DNA of 64,000 nucleotides from Lysinibacillus sp. FSL M8-0337 (GCF_038593855.1 NZ_CP151996.1:1736001-1800000); one strand, 5' to 3'. Shown: positions 54,526 to 63,628, counted from the stretch's first letter. The notes: generated by a model not told the origin, from the sequence alone. Numbers and translations: made by a program.

Positions 54526-56411
54526 TGAGTCATTTAATCGTACAAAATTTAACGAAGACAGTGGGCGATAAAACGCTCTTTCAAAATATCGAATTTACAA
54601 TTTATGAAGGGGAACGTACGGGTCTCATCGGCATTAATGGTACAGGGAAATCTACGTTGCTGTCCATTTTAGCTGGTCAAATCGAAGCGGATGCAATTGC
54701 CATTGATCGTCCGAATAAATATCGTATAGCTTATTTACCCCAAGAACCAACATTTAATAGTGGTGAAACGGTACTACAAGCCGTGTTTGCAGGCGATTCG
54801 CCCGTTTTACAACTGAACCGACAATATGAAGAAACTGTGGCAGCGCTTGCGATGAACCCAACGTCAGAAAGCTTACAAAAAACATTGTTTAGCTTACAGC
54901 AACGCATGGACGAGGAGCAAGCTTGGGATGTCAATGCCCTTGCGAAAACCGCGCTGACAAAGCTTGGCATTGAAATGTTTGATAAAGAAGTGTTAACCCT
55001 TTCAGGTGGTCAACAAAAACGTGTCGCTTTAGCAAAAGTGTTAATTGAGCCGGCAGATCTTTATTTATTGGACGAGCCGACCAACCATTTAGATGTACAG
55101 TCCACAGAATGGTTGCAGGAAATGGTATTGCGCTTAAAAGGTGCTGTTATTTTCATTACCCATGATCGTTATTTCTTAGATGAATTATCAACCCATATAT
55201 ATGAAATTGCCGACCAAACGCTATATCGTCATACAGGCAATTACGGGGATTTTTTAGAGGCTCGTGCGATTCGTGAGGAAATGGCTGCTGCTTCAGCCCA
55301 AAAAGATCGCAATCGTTATCGTTCGGAGCTAAAATGGATTCGTCGCGGTGCAAAGGCGCGCTCCACAAAGCAAAAAGCTCGTATTCAGCGTTTCGAACAA
55401 TTGGAAGACAACTTAGAACGCAAGTCAGATGATGTGTCACTGGAATTGGGCTTAGCGACAACACGCCTTGGACGCAAAGTATTAGAGGCTGAAAATATAT
55501 CAAAGGCTTTTGGTGCACAAAAAATCGTTGAGCATTTTACGTTTTTACTGCAACAAGGCGATCGTATTGGTATTATCGGTGCCAATGGCGTTGGTAAATC
55601 CACTTTACTTAATATGCTAGCTGGCGAACTCTCACCAGATAAGGGAGAAATACATGTCGGTTCTACCGTCAAACTTGCCCATTTTAAACAAACGTTACCG
55701 AAAATGAATGAAAATGAGCGCATGATTGAATATATTCGTGAAGCGTCAAATGACATTACCGATGCAGAAGGTGTACGCTATTCCGCTGCCCAAATGTTGG
55801 AGCGTTTTTTATTCCCACTACATGCACACGGTACACCAATCGGTAAATTATCCGGTGGAGAACGGAAGCGCCTGCACTTATTAAGACTTTTAATGGAACA
55901 ACCAAATGTTCTCTTATTGGATGAGCCGACCAATGATTTAGATATTGAAACTCTAGGAGTATTAGAAGACTTTATCGAACATTTCCCAGGCGTTGTCATC
56001 ACCATTTCCCACGATCGCTTCTTCCTTGATCGTATAGCTAAAAAGCTATGGATATTAGACGGGCAAGGACATGTCGATGAGTCGCTTGATATTTATAGCG
56101 ATTATTTACAAAAGCGTGAGCAGGAAACAGCTGTCAAGGTAGAAGCACCAAAAGTGGAGAAACAAAAGGTTGATAAACCAAAATCTGACAAGAAAAAACT
56201 GTCGTTTAAAGAACAAAAAGAATGGGAAACCATTGCAGATGAGATCGAAAAAACAGAGACAACGATTATGGAAACCGAGGCAGGGATTGCAAACGCTGGC
56301 GCTGATTTTACTAAATTGCAGGAGTTAACGGCGAAATTAGATGAGCTAAATGCACATTATGAGCATCTCATTGAAAGATGGTCGTACTTAGATGAAATCG
56401 TAAACGGATAA
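54525..56411 (+). CDS. yfmR: ABC-F family ribosome-associated ATPase (YfmR/Uup type)
   Basis: 628 aa; B. subtilis YfmR has 629. Two ABC domains without membrane segments: the first with GINGTGKST, LSGGQQKR and LLDEPTNHLD, the second with GANGVGKST, LSGGERKR and LLDEPTNDLD. A linker between them and a Lys-rich C-terminal coiled coil (KVEKQKVDKPKSDKKK onward) follow the Uup plan. YfmR helps ribosomes through difficult peptide bonds and Pro-rich stretches with EF-P. Coupled to the HD gene by a one-base overlap. Confidence 0.94.
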   Translation: MSHLIVQNLTKTVGDKTLFQNIEFTIYEGERTGLIGINGTGKSTLLSILAGQIEADAIAIDRPNKYRIAYLPQEPTFNSGETVLQAVFAGDSPVLQLNRQYEETVAALAMNPTSESLQKTLFSLQQRMDEEQAWDVNALAKTALTKLGIEMFDKEVLTLSGGQQKRVALAKVLIEPADLYLLDEPTNHLDVQSTEWLQEMVLRLKGAVIFITHDRYFLDELSTHIYEIADQTLYRHTGNYGDFLEARAIREEMAAASAQKDRNRYRSELKWIRRGAKARSTKQKARIQRFEQLEDNLERKSDDVSLELGLATTRLGRKVLEAENISKAFGAQKIVEHFTFLLQQGDRIGIIGANGVGKSTLLNMLAGELSPDKGEIHVGSTVKLAHFKQTLPKMNENERMIEYIREASNDITDAEGVRYSAAQMLERFLFPLHAHGTPIGKLSGGERKRLHLLRLLMEQPNVLLLDEPTNDLDIETLGVLEDFIEHFPGVVITISHDRFFLDRIAKKLWILDGQGHVDESLDIYSDYLQKREQETAVKVEAPKVEKQKVDKPKSDKKKLSFKEQKEWETIADEIEKTETTIMETEAGIANAGADFTKLQELTAKLDELNAHYEHLIERWSYLDEIVNG

Positions 56412-56423
56412 GGAGTGTATTAC

Positions 56424-57548
56424 ATGAAAATACTTACAATTGAACCGACACCAAGTCCTAATTCAATGAAGATTATCGTCGATACGGAGTTACCGTTTGG
56501 CAAAAGCTTTAACTTTACAAAGGACAACAAAGGCGAAGCGACAGGAGAAGCGGCAGCTATTTTAGCCATAGAAGGGGTTAAAGGCGTCTATCATGTAGCG
56601 GACTTCTTTGCAGTCGAACGTAATGCAAAGTACGGCTGGGAAAGTATTTTATCGAGCATTCGACAAGTATTGGGGGAAGATGTAGCGGAAGCTAGCGACA
56701 TCCAAATTGCCAATGAATTTTACGGTGAAGTTTATGTCCATGTCCAATTCTATAAGCAAGTGCCGTTACAAGTAAAAGTATTTGACAATCAGCGAGAATA
56801 TCGTGTGAGCTGTGGTGATCGTTTTGTCGATGCATTTAATAACATTATTGCTACAGATGTCGATGAAAACTACATCTTCCAACGTAAATGGATTGACTAT
56901 GGCGTTCGATATGGTGAACTTGAGGAAATTGCGGAAGCGGTCAAACAGGAAATCGATGTGACCTATTCTGCACAACGTTTAGCTGATATTGTTGCAACGG
57001 CGAATGATACAGAAAAGACCAATCAAAAACCGGCTAAGCTAAAAATAACGGTGGAACAGTTCCAACAGCCTGAATGGGAAAAACGTTTCCAATTACTTGA
57101 TCAAATGGCAGATCCCGAGCTTGATGATTTACCACTTTTAGATTTAGCGTTGCAAGATGAGCAAATGTCCATCCGTCGTTTGGCAACGGTCTACTTAGGC
57201 ATGATTGAAGATGTAGCAGTAGTACCATACTTGGAAAAAGCATTGCGTGATAAAAGTGCTGCGGTGCGCCGTACAGCAGGAGACTGTATGAGTGACTTAG
57301 GATTTGTGGAGTTTGAAGAGGCAATGCAACAAGCATTACAAGATAAAAATAAACTTGTCCGCTGGCGCGCAGCAATGTACCTATATGAAGTAGGAACAGA
57401 GCAATCTTTACAAGCGTTAAAGGCAGTCGAAGATGACAAAGAATTTGAAGTGAAACTCCAAGTGAAAATGGCGATCGCCCGTATTGAGCAAGGGGAAGAA
57501 GCAAAAGGCTCAGTGTGGAAGCAAATGACCGAATCACGTCAACAATAA
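56424..57548 (+). CDS. Conserved virulence factor C-like protein (NifU N-domain and HEAT repeats)
   Basis: 374 aa from the ATG at 56424 after AAGGAGTG. The N-terminal domain (about 1-90; TIEPTPSPNSMKI and GVKGVYHVADFFAVER) is the Nfu N-terminal/scaffold type. The C-terminal half (about 210-370) holds HEAT-like helical repeats (RRLATVYLGMIED, VRRTAGDCMSDLG, VRWRAAMYLYEVG). It matches CvfC of S. aureus and B. subtilis YpgR (377 aa). The molecular role is unknown. Last gene of the HD-YfmR operon. Confidence 0.9.
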   Translation: MKILTIEPTPSPNSMKIIVDTELPFGKSFNFTKDNKGEATGEAAAILAIEGVKGVYHVADFFAVERNAKYGWESILSSIRQVLGEDVAEASDIQIANEFYGEVYVHVQFYKQVPLQVKVFDNQREYRVSCGDRFVDAFNNIIATDVDENYIFQRKWIDYGVRYGELEEIAEAVKQEIDVTYSAQRLADIVATANDTEKTNQKPAKLKITVEQFQQPEWEKRFQLLDQMADPELDDLPLLDLALQDEQMSIRRLATVYLGMIEDVAVVPYLEKALRDKSAAVRRTAGDCMSDLGFVEFEEAMQQALQDKNKLVRWRAAMYLYEVGTEQSLQALKAVEDDKEFEVKLQVKMAIARIEQGEEAKGSVWKQMTESRQQ

Positions 57549-57565
57549 TTGCATAAAAGTCATTA

Positions 57566-57594
57566 CAAGAGCATCTAATTTCGATGCTCTTGTT
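57566..57594 (+). terminator. Terminator of the HD-YfmR-CvfC operon
   Basis: ACAAGAGCATC and GATGCTCTTGT form a perfect 11-bp stem with a short loop, then TGTATTTTT. Confidence 0.85.
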
Positions 57595-57602
57595 GTATTT
57601 TT

Positions 57603-57749
57603 CGCTGCTAGAATCAAGAGAATCGCCACTAAGATATCCAAAATCGCCATTAAAACAATGGGAATCGCCACTAAAGCATCCGAAATCACCATTAAAACTA
57701 TAGAAATCGCCACTAAATTCTCCAGTATCGCTATCAGGCATGGAAAAGT
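57603..57749. repeat. Intergenic 21-bp-period array E (CGCCACTAAA type)
   Basis: The largest array: units start at 57603, 57624, 57645, 57666, 57687, 57708 and 57729, all exactly 21 apart. Central units begin CGCCACTAAG, CGCCATTAAA, CGCCACTAAA, CACCATTAAA and CGCCACTAAA; the outer two are degenerate. C and T alternate at the sixth base. On the minus strand one frame reads a heptad like FSGDFxx and FNGDFxx. It fills the gap between converging genes. Confidence 0.92.
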
Positions 57750-57752
57750 AAT

Positions 57753-58712
57753 TTAAGTAGTAGGTGAAGCCGCTTTTTCAAATGCTTTCTTAAAGGCATA
57801 CATATAATTTGCAATTGCTCGTTGACTAATTTCTACTTGTGGGACCATGTGTTCAAAGCCATGAAAGCATCCAGGATATAGATGAAATTCGGTCGGTACG
57901 CCCGCTTTTGTAAGCCTCGCAACATATTCAATGGTTTCATCACGGAATGGATCCAAATTGCCGATAAATGTATACGTAGGAGGAAGATTAGCATAATCGT
58001 CTGCATGCAGAGGAGCTGCATAAATAGGCGCTTCAGTAGCGTAATGAGGCCCTAAATACATTTCCCATGCACGCTGATTTTGCGGGCCATTCCATACTCT
58101 AGCATCAGTAATTTCATCATTTGACGGTAAAATACAACGATTATCAATCATCGGATAAAGTGGCATTTGAAAAGCAATTTTCGGCCCTTTTCGATCCCGT
58201 GCCAACAAGGAAACCGCGGCAGTTAATCCACCTCCAGCACTTGCACCATGGACAGCAAGCCGTGTTAAATCAATCCCTAGTTCAGAAGCATTTGCCGCTA
58301 GCCATTCAAGGGCTGTATAGCAATCTTCTACACCAGCAGGGTAAGGATGTTCAGGTGCTAAGCGATAGCCAACTGAAACGACAACACAATCTAATTGAGC
58401 AACAAGCATCTGACAACTTGCATCAAACATCTCGATTGAGCCAATGATAAATCCCCCACCATGAATATATAAAATAGCAGGTACAGCGCCATATTTTTCA
58501 ACTGGTTCATAAATGCGAATACGAACGTCTGGGGCCCCGTTAGGACTAGCAATAAAGCGCTCTGATATCATAACATTCTCCATTTTTACTTCGTCACCGC
58601 TAAGCATTTCATTCATCGCACCACGCGACTGTGCAATATTCTCTCTTGTTAAATGCAAATCTTCCATAGCTGAAAAGAACGTTCTTAATTCAGGGTGTAC
58701 TCGGTTTTCCAC
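57753..58712 (-). CDS. Alpha/beta hydrolase (HSL-type esterase)
   Basis: 319 aa from a GTG with AGGAGG upstream. Hormone-sensitive-lipase family: oxyanion motif YIHGGGFIIGS, nucleophile elbow GASAGGGL, acid in NLDPFRDE and histidine in CFHGFEH. It hydrolyses carboxyl esters, probably small or medium chain. It is divergent from an Rrf2 gene that shares a large palindrome with its promoter, so it is the likely target of that regulator. Confidence 0.93.
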   Translation of the reverse strand: MENRVHPELRTFFSAMEDLHLTRENIAQSRGAMNEMLSGDEVKMENVMISERFIASPNGAPDVRIRIYEPVEKYGAVPAILYIHGGGFIIGSIEMFDASCQMLVAQLDCVVVSVGYRLAPEHPYPAGVEDCYTALEWLAANASELGIDLTRLAVHGASAGGGLTAAVSLLARDRKGPKIAFQMPLYPMIDNRCILPSNDEITDARVWNGPQNQRAWEMYLGPHYATEAPIYAAPLHADDYANLPPTYTFIGNLDPFRDETIEYVARLTKAGVPTEFHLYPGCFHGFEHMVPQVEISQRAIANYMYAFKKAFEKAASPTT

Positions 58713-58741
58713 TTGTATGCCCTCCTTATAGTGAAACGCTA

Positions 58742-58773
58742 TTTTAATTGTGATTAAAATATCACAATTAAAA
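58742..58773. promoter_or_regulatory. Large palindromic operator in the hydrolase-Rrf2 intergenic region
   Basis: TTTTAATTGTGAT and ATCACAATTAAAA form a perfect 13-bp inverted repeat around TAAAAT, 30 bases from the hydrolase start and 67 from the Rrf2 start. It overlaps where both promoters should be. A dimeric regulator site, most simply for the adjacent Rrf2 protein. Confidence 0.7.
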
Positions 58774-58839
58774 TATAGTACAATGAGTAAGAGAAGTCAA
58801 ATGAAAAAATAGAGTATTTTGAAAATTGGGGGAATGACA

Positions 58840-59256
58840 ATGCAGTTACTTATCCAATCGGGTGATCTTGGGCCAAAATGGTTCCATGTCGCATTGCGAG
58901 CAATTGTCCTAATGGCGGAATCGAAGGAACTACTAAAAAGTAATGTGATTGCAGAGACACTAGGGGAAGATGCTACATTCATTAGAAAAATGCTCGCAAA
59001 ACTCGCAGAACAGGATTATGTACAGGCGCATAGTGGTCGCTATGGGGGCTATTGTCTCAATAAAACACCAGCGCAAATTACGATGCAAGATATTTATAAA
59101 GTGTTAGGAAATGACAATGAAACACCCTATTGGTCGGTGCCATCTACCGGTTCAGAACGTTTTATCTCCATGGTTATTGCAAAAGCCGAAAAAACGTTTC
59201 AATCGGTACTGGCCGACTATACAATTCAAGATATTTTGGAGAATAGAAGTCAATAG
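58840..59256 (+). CDS. Rrf2-family transcriptional regulator
   Basis: 138 aa from the ATG at 58840 with GGGGGA at the right distance. The winged helix is seen as FHVALRAIVLMAESKELLKS, then IAETLGEDATFIRKML and SGRYGGYCLNKTPAQITM. Only one cysteine lies in the usual region, so an Fe-S cluster of the IscR/NsrR type is unlikely; it is nearer the YwnA/CymR-like members. It probably represses the divergent esterase and itself through the palindrome at 58742. Confidence 0.88.
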   Translation: MQLLIQSGDLGPKWFHVALRAIVLMAESKELLKSNVIAETLGEDATFIRKMLAKLAEQDYVQAHSGRYGGYCLNKTPAQITMQDIYKVLGNDNETPYWSVPSTGSERFISMVIAKAEKTFQSVLADYTIQDILENRSQ

Positions 59257-59336
59257 GTGGTAGGTTCTTTGAAGAATTGAAAATTAGTTTTTGATAAAAT
59301 ATATTTAATATTCAAAAAAAGGAGGTGTATATATTT

Positions 59337-60104
59337 GTGCATAAAGAAATCGACTATCAATGGCGGATTACTAAATACAATCCTGCTTATCGAAATGCAG
59401 AAGGACATTATTTGAGAGATGAGTGGACAAGTGCTTCAGAAATCGGGAAATCTTTTCATGGAGAAATATTAACGTTAGACGACTATTTACAGGTCGAGAA
59501 TGCGTATGTAGATACGGTAATGAAATTTCTTGAGGTTTATCAAATTGAGAATGTCCGACTAATCCATCTTGAGACATATGGTCTGTCTGACGTGGATAAA
59601 AGTTCTCCTTTATATGATGCTGCGTTTGATACGATTCCGTTGGCAGAAGATATGCTAGTAACCATTGCTCAAATTCCTATCGTCTGTAAAATGGTGTTGC
59701 GAGAGTTTATTCATTGCCAATTGATTACCGAGGATTTCTTTGTCCAGTTCGGTCATGACTACTATATGTTTATTGGAGCTAACAGCATACAGCAGGAAGC
59801 ACTTCAATTTGCGAGCGAGCAATGTCTTTTTGTAGAGCAAATGATGTCTCCCTATTATCTTTCTGAAAACAATGTTATACGAGAAGTGTCATGGAGTTTT
59901 CCAGGAGAGGCAATAATCGAAGATAGTGAATTATTGACTGATATTACTTTAGAGGAGTTGCAAACTATTTTTCAACTATCTTCTATTCATCCAGTTACAG
60001 GCTCTTACAAAATTACAGAGGACAATGCGAAGTTTTTCCAAAAGAAAATCAAGCATAAAATGGACTTTAATAAGTATGAATACTATTTATTAGCTGGAAG
60101 TTAA
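59337..60104 (+). CDS. Uncharacterised protein, possible orphan immunity protein
   Basis: 255 aa from the GTG at 59337 (AAAGGAGG is 11 bases upstream; the GTG at 59325 overlaps it). No signal or membrane segment; acidic. It begins YQWRITKYNPAYRNAEGHY, with DEWTSASEIGKSFHG and TLDDYLQVENAYVDTVMKFL. I recall this pattern from Bacillales proteins of unknown function (possibly DUF7683), which are often found near polymorphic toxins, but could not check it. A decayed copy of the same gene is at 61011. No toxin gene is adjacent. Confidence 0.6.
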   Translation: MHKEIDYQWRITKYNPAYRNAEGHYLRDEWTSASEIGKSFHGEILTLDDYLQVENAYVDTVMKFLEVYQIENVRLIHLETYGLSDVDKSSPLYDAAFDTIPLAEDMLVTIAQIPIVCKMVLREFIHCQLITEDFFVQFGHDYYMFIGANSIQQEALQFASEQCLFVEQMMSPYYLSENNVIREVSWSFPGEAIIEDSELLTDITLEELQTIFQLSSIHPVTGSYKITEDNAKFFQKKIKHKMDFNKYEYYLLAGS

Positions 60105-60152
60105 GTAAATAGAGGTGTTCGAAGCTGTTATTAATATAATATATGAACACAA

Positions 60153-60196
60153 ACACGCGCCTGAAACGTTGCTTTTAAAGCGTTTTGGGCGAGTGT
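60153..60196 (+). terminator. Imperfect hairpin after the 59337 gene
   Basis: ACACGCGCCTGAAACG and CGTTTTGGGCGAGTGT pair with several mismatches. A related, better-paired hairpin is at 61139. Confidence 0.55.
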
Positions 60197-60325
60197 AAGT
60201 TATTAGAAACCACGGTTTATTTGGGAAGGAGCTAATATACTAACATTTATAGTTATTTGAAACATAGTAGTTTGTGTTTCCCCGATATTCGAAATATTGA
60301 AGAGATAATAATGTGAGGTGATAAA

Positions 60326-60970
60326 ATGCAGTTAAATGACTTTATGCACGAAAATTACGCCGATTTACAACTTCGACCACCTTTATTTTATAGTTGGGAT
60401 ATAGGGATTCGTTTTGAACTTGGGGTTAATTGGAAAAGAGAATATGATTATCCAAATAACCCTTATGTGTTAGGGTGTTATAAAAGAGCGATTACTTTAT
60501 TTGAAGCACTGCATAGTCCAAATGAAGAGATTTTTGTAGTGATGGATATTCATGATGTTAAAAATAATAGAAACTTAAAACGTAAATTAAAAAATTTTCC
60601 ACGTTATGTGAACAAATCTTTATTGTTGAAATTAAAGCATGAAGCGTTACCGTATATATTCCCTGAAGATGATGAAGATGGGAAATTAATAACGCATCGA
60701 TTTACTTTACAATGTAAAACGTTTGATTTTAACTATATTCCACTGTTAAAAGCCATTTGCAATCAAGACTTGGGGTTGAAACCGCAGATTTACTATGATG
60801 TTTACTTCATAAATATTAATATGAAAACCATTTTTCATGTCTACGATGATAGAGGTTGTGATTTGTTGGCAACTTCTCCCGCTACAATAAAACATATTTA
60901 CAAGAAGCATAATGACTGGATTTTAGACTATGACAGAGCGGAAATTGATAAGGTTTTTAACAGAACATAG
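60326..60970 (+). CDS. DUF3885 domain protein
   Basis: 214 aa. Reads LRPPLFYSWDIGIRFELG near the start, then ALHSPNEEIFVVMDIHD, with YDVYFININMKTIFHVYDDRGCD and the closing YKKHNDWILDYDR. This matches DUF3885, a family of unknown function found in many Bacillus genomes, often in multi-copy and near toxin-immunity regions. No signal peptide. GTGAGGTG precedes the ATG. Role as immunity protein is a guess from context. Confidence 0.75.
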   Translation: MQLNDFMHENYADLQLRPPLFYSWDIGIRFELGVNWKREYDYPNNPYVLGCYKRAITLFEALHSPNEEIFVVMDIHDVKNNRNLKRKLKNFPRYVNKSLLLKLKHEALPYIFPEDDEDGKLITHRFTLQCKTFDFNYIPLLKAICNQDLGLKPQIYYDVYFININMKTIFHVYDDRGCDLLATSPATIKHIYKKHNDWILDYDRAEIDKVFNRT

Positions 60971-61010
60971 TTAATGTCTGCCTTTATGAAAAATAAATGT
61001 GCCTTCTGTA

Positions 61011-61127
61011 AGGAAAGAAATCGACTATTGGAGCTAATAGCATCCACCTTAATTACCGAAGATATTGCGCACTAGTATCAAAAGCACACGATGGATTTAA
61101 TTAAGTATGCGTAAAAGCTGAAGATTA
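61011..61127 (+). pseudogene. Vestige of a 59337-type gene
   Basis: Fragments line up with the gene at 59337 in order: AAAGAAATCGACTAT (its beginning), TTGGAGCTAATAGCAT (its middle, with one change), and ATTACCGAAGAT followed by ATGGATTTAATTAAGTATG (its end). Most of the gene between these pieces is missing. Translated pieces read LITEDIA and TMDLIKY compared with KITEDNA and KMDFNKY in the intact protein. This is a deletion relic of a second copy. Confidence 0.65.
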
Positions 61128-61138
61128 AAATACATAAG

Positions 61139-61194
61139 CACTCGCTCAAAACGTAACTTTTATGGCGTTTTGGGCGAGTGTTTTCTATTGGAAA
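61139..61194 (+). terminator. Terminator-like hairpin, partner of the one at 60153
   Basis: CACTCGCTCAAAACG and CGTTTTGGGCGAGTG pair with one mismatch around a 16-base loop, then TTTT. Confidence 0.75.
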
Positions 61195-61316
61195 ATAGCG
61201 GTAAAAAAAGTTCGTGTGATTCTATGAATGATTATCATTTTGTCCAATATATTAGTAAATATACAATATGAAAATATAAATTGTAAATATTTTCTAATAT
61301 AAAGGAGGCTTCATAT

Positions 61317-62546
61317 ATGCTTGAACCAACTATCAAGACAACGGCAACGTATCAACGAGATCGGGAAACGGTTATTGCCTTAACACAAAAGCTCGTGCGG
61401 ATTGAAAGTGTCTACCGCGAAAATGACCCGCATGGCAATGAACAGGAAGTAGCCAATTACGTGGCGCAATACTTGCGGGCTAGCGGTATTAAAACGTTTG
61501 TGGAAGAAGTTGTGCCTGGTAGACCAAATGTTATTGGCATTATTGATTCGGGGAAGCCAGGGAAAACGCTACTTTTTGAAGGACATACAGATGTTGTAAC
61601 CGAAGGCAATCGTGAAGCATGGACATACGATCCTTTCGGTGCGGAAATTATTGATGGACGAATGTATGGACGCGGGACGAATGATACAAAAGGTAATCTC
61701 GCTTGTATGATAACAGCTTGTCAGTCATTGCTACTAGATGGGGAGGAATTTACGGGCAAAATTATTTTATGTATCCCATGTGATGAAGAAGGGCTTATGT
61801 TAGGCATAAAACATTTTATTCGCAAGGGCTGGGCGGATGGCGTAGATGGTGCCATTATTTGTGAGCCACAAGAAAATAATGTTTGCATTGCACAACGCGG
61901 TGCTATTCGCTTACAGGTCGATATTTTCGGCAAAATGGCACATGGCGCGATTTCTTGGAGTGGCATTAATCCGAATTGGCGGATGGCACGCTTGATTGTG
62001 GAGCTTGAAAAGTTAGAAAAAGAAGAGCAAGCGCGTTTAGGTCGTGATCCAATGCTTAACTGGCCATCCATTACACCAACGATTTTACGTGCACCAGTAA
62101 AAGGGGATGCGCAAATTAATGTAATCCCTGATCATTGTATGACGACGCTAGATATTCGCACCGTTCCAGCCCAGGATCATGATGAATTATTAGGCAAAAT
62201 CGATGCCATTATTCAACGACTCCAAGCAGATGATCCAGACTTTAAAGTGGAGCTTACGGTGCTGGATAATCGCCCAGCAACCGCTACTGCAAAAGAACAG
62301 CCAGTTGTCCAGGCTATTTACGAAGCGGTAGCAGAGGTGACGCAAAAAGAGCCGATTTATAACGGAGTGCCAGGTGCTACGGATGGAACCTTCCTCCATG
62401 TATATGGTATACCAATCGTCACTATTGGGGCGGGTGACCGTGAACTACCGCATCAAATTGATGAATATGTCGATATTGAAGAGCTTGCAGAAACGACGGC
62501 TATTTATCGTTTAGCAGCATTAAAGTTTTTAGCAGGTGATGCATAA
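61317..62546 (+). CDS. ArgE/DapE-family deacylase (M20 peptidase)
   Basis: 409 aa, AAAGGAGG upstream. It is a zinc amidohydrolase of the ArgE/DapE/ACY1 group: metal His and Asp in LFEGHTDVV, then GRGTNDTKGNL with the bridging Asp, the catalytic Glu pair in CDEEGLMLG, and a C-terminal His in GDRELPHQIDEYV. It removes an acyl group from an amino acid or related compound. The TAA overlaps the next ATG by one base, so an operon with the dehydrogenases is clear. Substrate unknown. Confidence 0.92.
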   Translation: MLEPTIKTTATYQRDRETVIALTQKLVRIESVYRENDPHGNEQEVANYVAQYLRASGIKTFVEEVVPGRPNVIGIIDSGKPGKTLLFEGHTDVVTEGNREAWTYDPFGAEIIDGRMYGRGTNDTKGNLACMITACQSLLLDGEEFTGKIILCIPCDEEGLMLGIKHFIRKGWADGVDGAIICEPQENNVCIAQRGAIRLQVDIFGKMAHGAISWSGINPNWRMARLIVELEKLEKEEQARLGRDPMLNWPSITPTILRAPVKGDAQINVIPDHCMTTLDIRTVPAQDHDELLGKIDAIIQRLQADDPDFKVELTVLDNRPATATAKEQPVVQAIYEAVAEVTQKEPIYNGVPGATDGTFLHVYGIPIVTIGAGDRELPHQIDEYVDIEELAETTAIYRLAALKFLAGDA

Positions 62547-63628
62547 TGGTCAAAATCGCAGTTATTCCTGGAGACGGTATTGGTAAGGAAGTGATGGCAG
62601 AAGCATTAAAAGTGCTTGCACAACTGCGGCAAGATGAACCATCTTTAGACATTGAAACGAACATTTTTCCGTGGAGCTCGGATTATTATGTGCAGCATGG
62701 TTGTATGATGCCAAAAGATGCGCTCACTACATTAAGAAACTATGATGCGATATTATTCGGTGCGATTGGTGATGCGCGTGTACCAGATGATGTTACGATA
62801 TGGGAATTTATTATGCCGATTCGTAAACAATTCCAGCAATATGTCAATTTTAGACCAGTCAAATCACTACAGGGCATTGCTTCACCATTGGCGAATAGCA
62901 AAGATATCGATATGGTTATTTTCCGTGAAAATACAGAAGGGGAATATTCGAATAGTGGTGGACATATTTATCACAACCAGCCACAGGAAATGGCGATTCA
63001 AAATACGATAATGACACGGCTCGGTGTTGAAAAAATTGTACAAGCCGCGTGTGATTATGCTAATCAAAATGGCAAGTCGAAAATTACCAGTGCAACGAAA
63101 TCAAACGCCATTATCTATGCTATGAAATTTTGGGATGAGATTACGAAAGATGTTGTGGCACAAGCTTCGCCAACTTTAACGTTGGAATCTCTCTATATCG
63201 ATGCATTAGTCGCTTATTTTGTAGAGCGGCCGCAAGATTTTGAAGTAGTAGTGGCATCGAATTTATTCGGCGATATATTATCGGATTTAGGGTCGGCACT
63301 TGTTGGGGGGCTAGGGTTATCTCCTTCGGCAAATTTAAATCCTGAAAAAGCGTTTCCATCAATGTTTGAACCAGTGCACGGTTCTGCACCCAATATTGCA
63401 GGGAAAGGGATTGCCAATCCGATTGCGCAAATTTGGTCACTTGCTTTATTGCTTGGGCATATTGGAAGACCTGATTTAGAAAAGCGAATCGTTGCGGCAA
63501 TTGAAGCAGTGTTAATCGAGGGAGCCGTGCAAACAGCAGATATTGGCGGACAGGCAACAACTACACAGATGGGGGATGCTATTTGTCAGGCGCTTGAAAA
63601 CATTAAACAAACAGCAAGGGGTGTGTAA
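62546..63628 (+). CDS. Tartrate dehydrogenase-like protein (isocitrate/isopropylmalate DH family)
   Basis: 360 aa, coupled to the deacylase by a one-base overlap. A beta-decarboxylating dehydrogenase: N-terminal IPGDGIGKEVM, the Mg- and NAD-binding block FGDILSDLGSALVGGLGL, and EPVHGSAPNIAGKGIANP. The segment WEFIMPIRKQFQQYVNFRPVK (in pieces) and FRENTEGEYS favour the tartrate dehydrogenase/TtuC group (like B. subtilis YcsA) over LeuB or Icd. NAD-dependent oxidative decarboxylation of a malate- or tartrate-like acid is expected. Confidence 0.9.
   Translation: MVKIAVIPGDGIGKEVMAEALKVLAQLRQDEPSLDIETNIFPWSSDYYVQHGCMMPKDALTTLRNYDAILFGAIGDARVPDDVTIWEFIMPIRKQFQQYVNFRPVKSLQGIASPLANSKDIDMVIFRENTEGEYSNSGGHIYHNQPQEMAIQNTIMTRLGVEKIVQAACDYANQNGKSKITSATKSNAIIYAMKFWDEITKDVVAQASPTLTLESLYIDALVAYFVERPQDFEVVVASNLFGDILSDLGSALVGGLGLSPSANLNPEKAFPSMFEPVHGSAPNIAGKGIANPIAQIWSLALLLGHIGRPDLEKRIVAAIEAVLIEGAVQTADIGGQATTTQMGDAICQALENIKQTARGV

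Noticed and set aside
57034..57741. Long minus-strand frame with an FSGDF heptad
   Set aside because: It runs through array E and antisense to cvfC, lacks a ribosome site and has no family features; the heptad is a by-product of the 21-bp repeat.
57603..57749. CRISPR array from evenly spaced repeats
   Set aside because: The period is only 21 bases with a 10-base constant part; no spacers of normal size and no cas genes.
63141..63560. Minus-strand 139-codon frame
   Set aside because: Antisense shadow of the tartrate-dehydrogenase-like gene.
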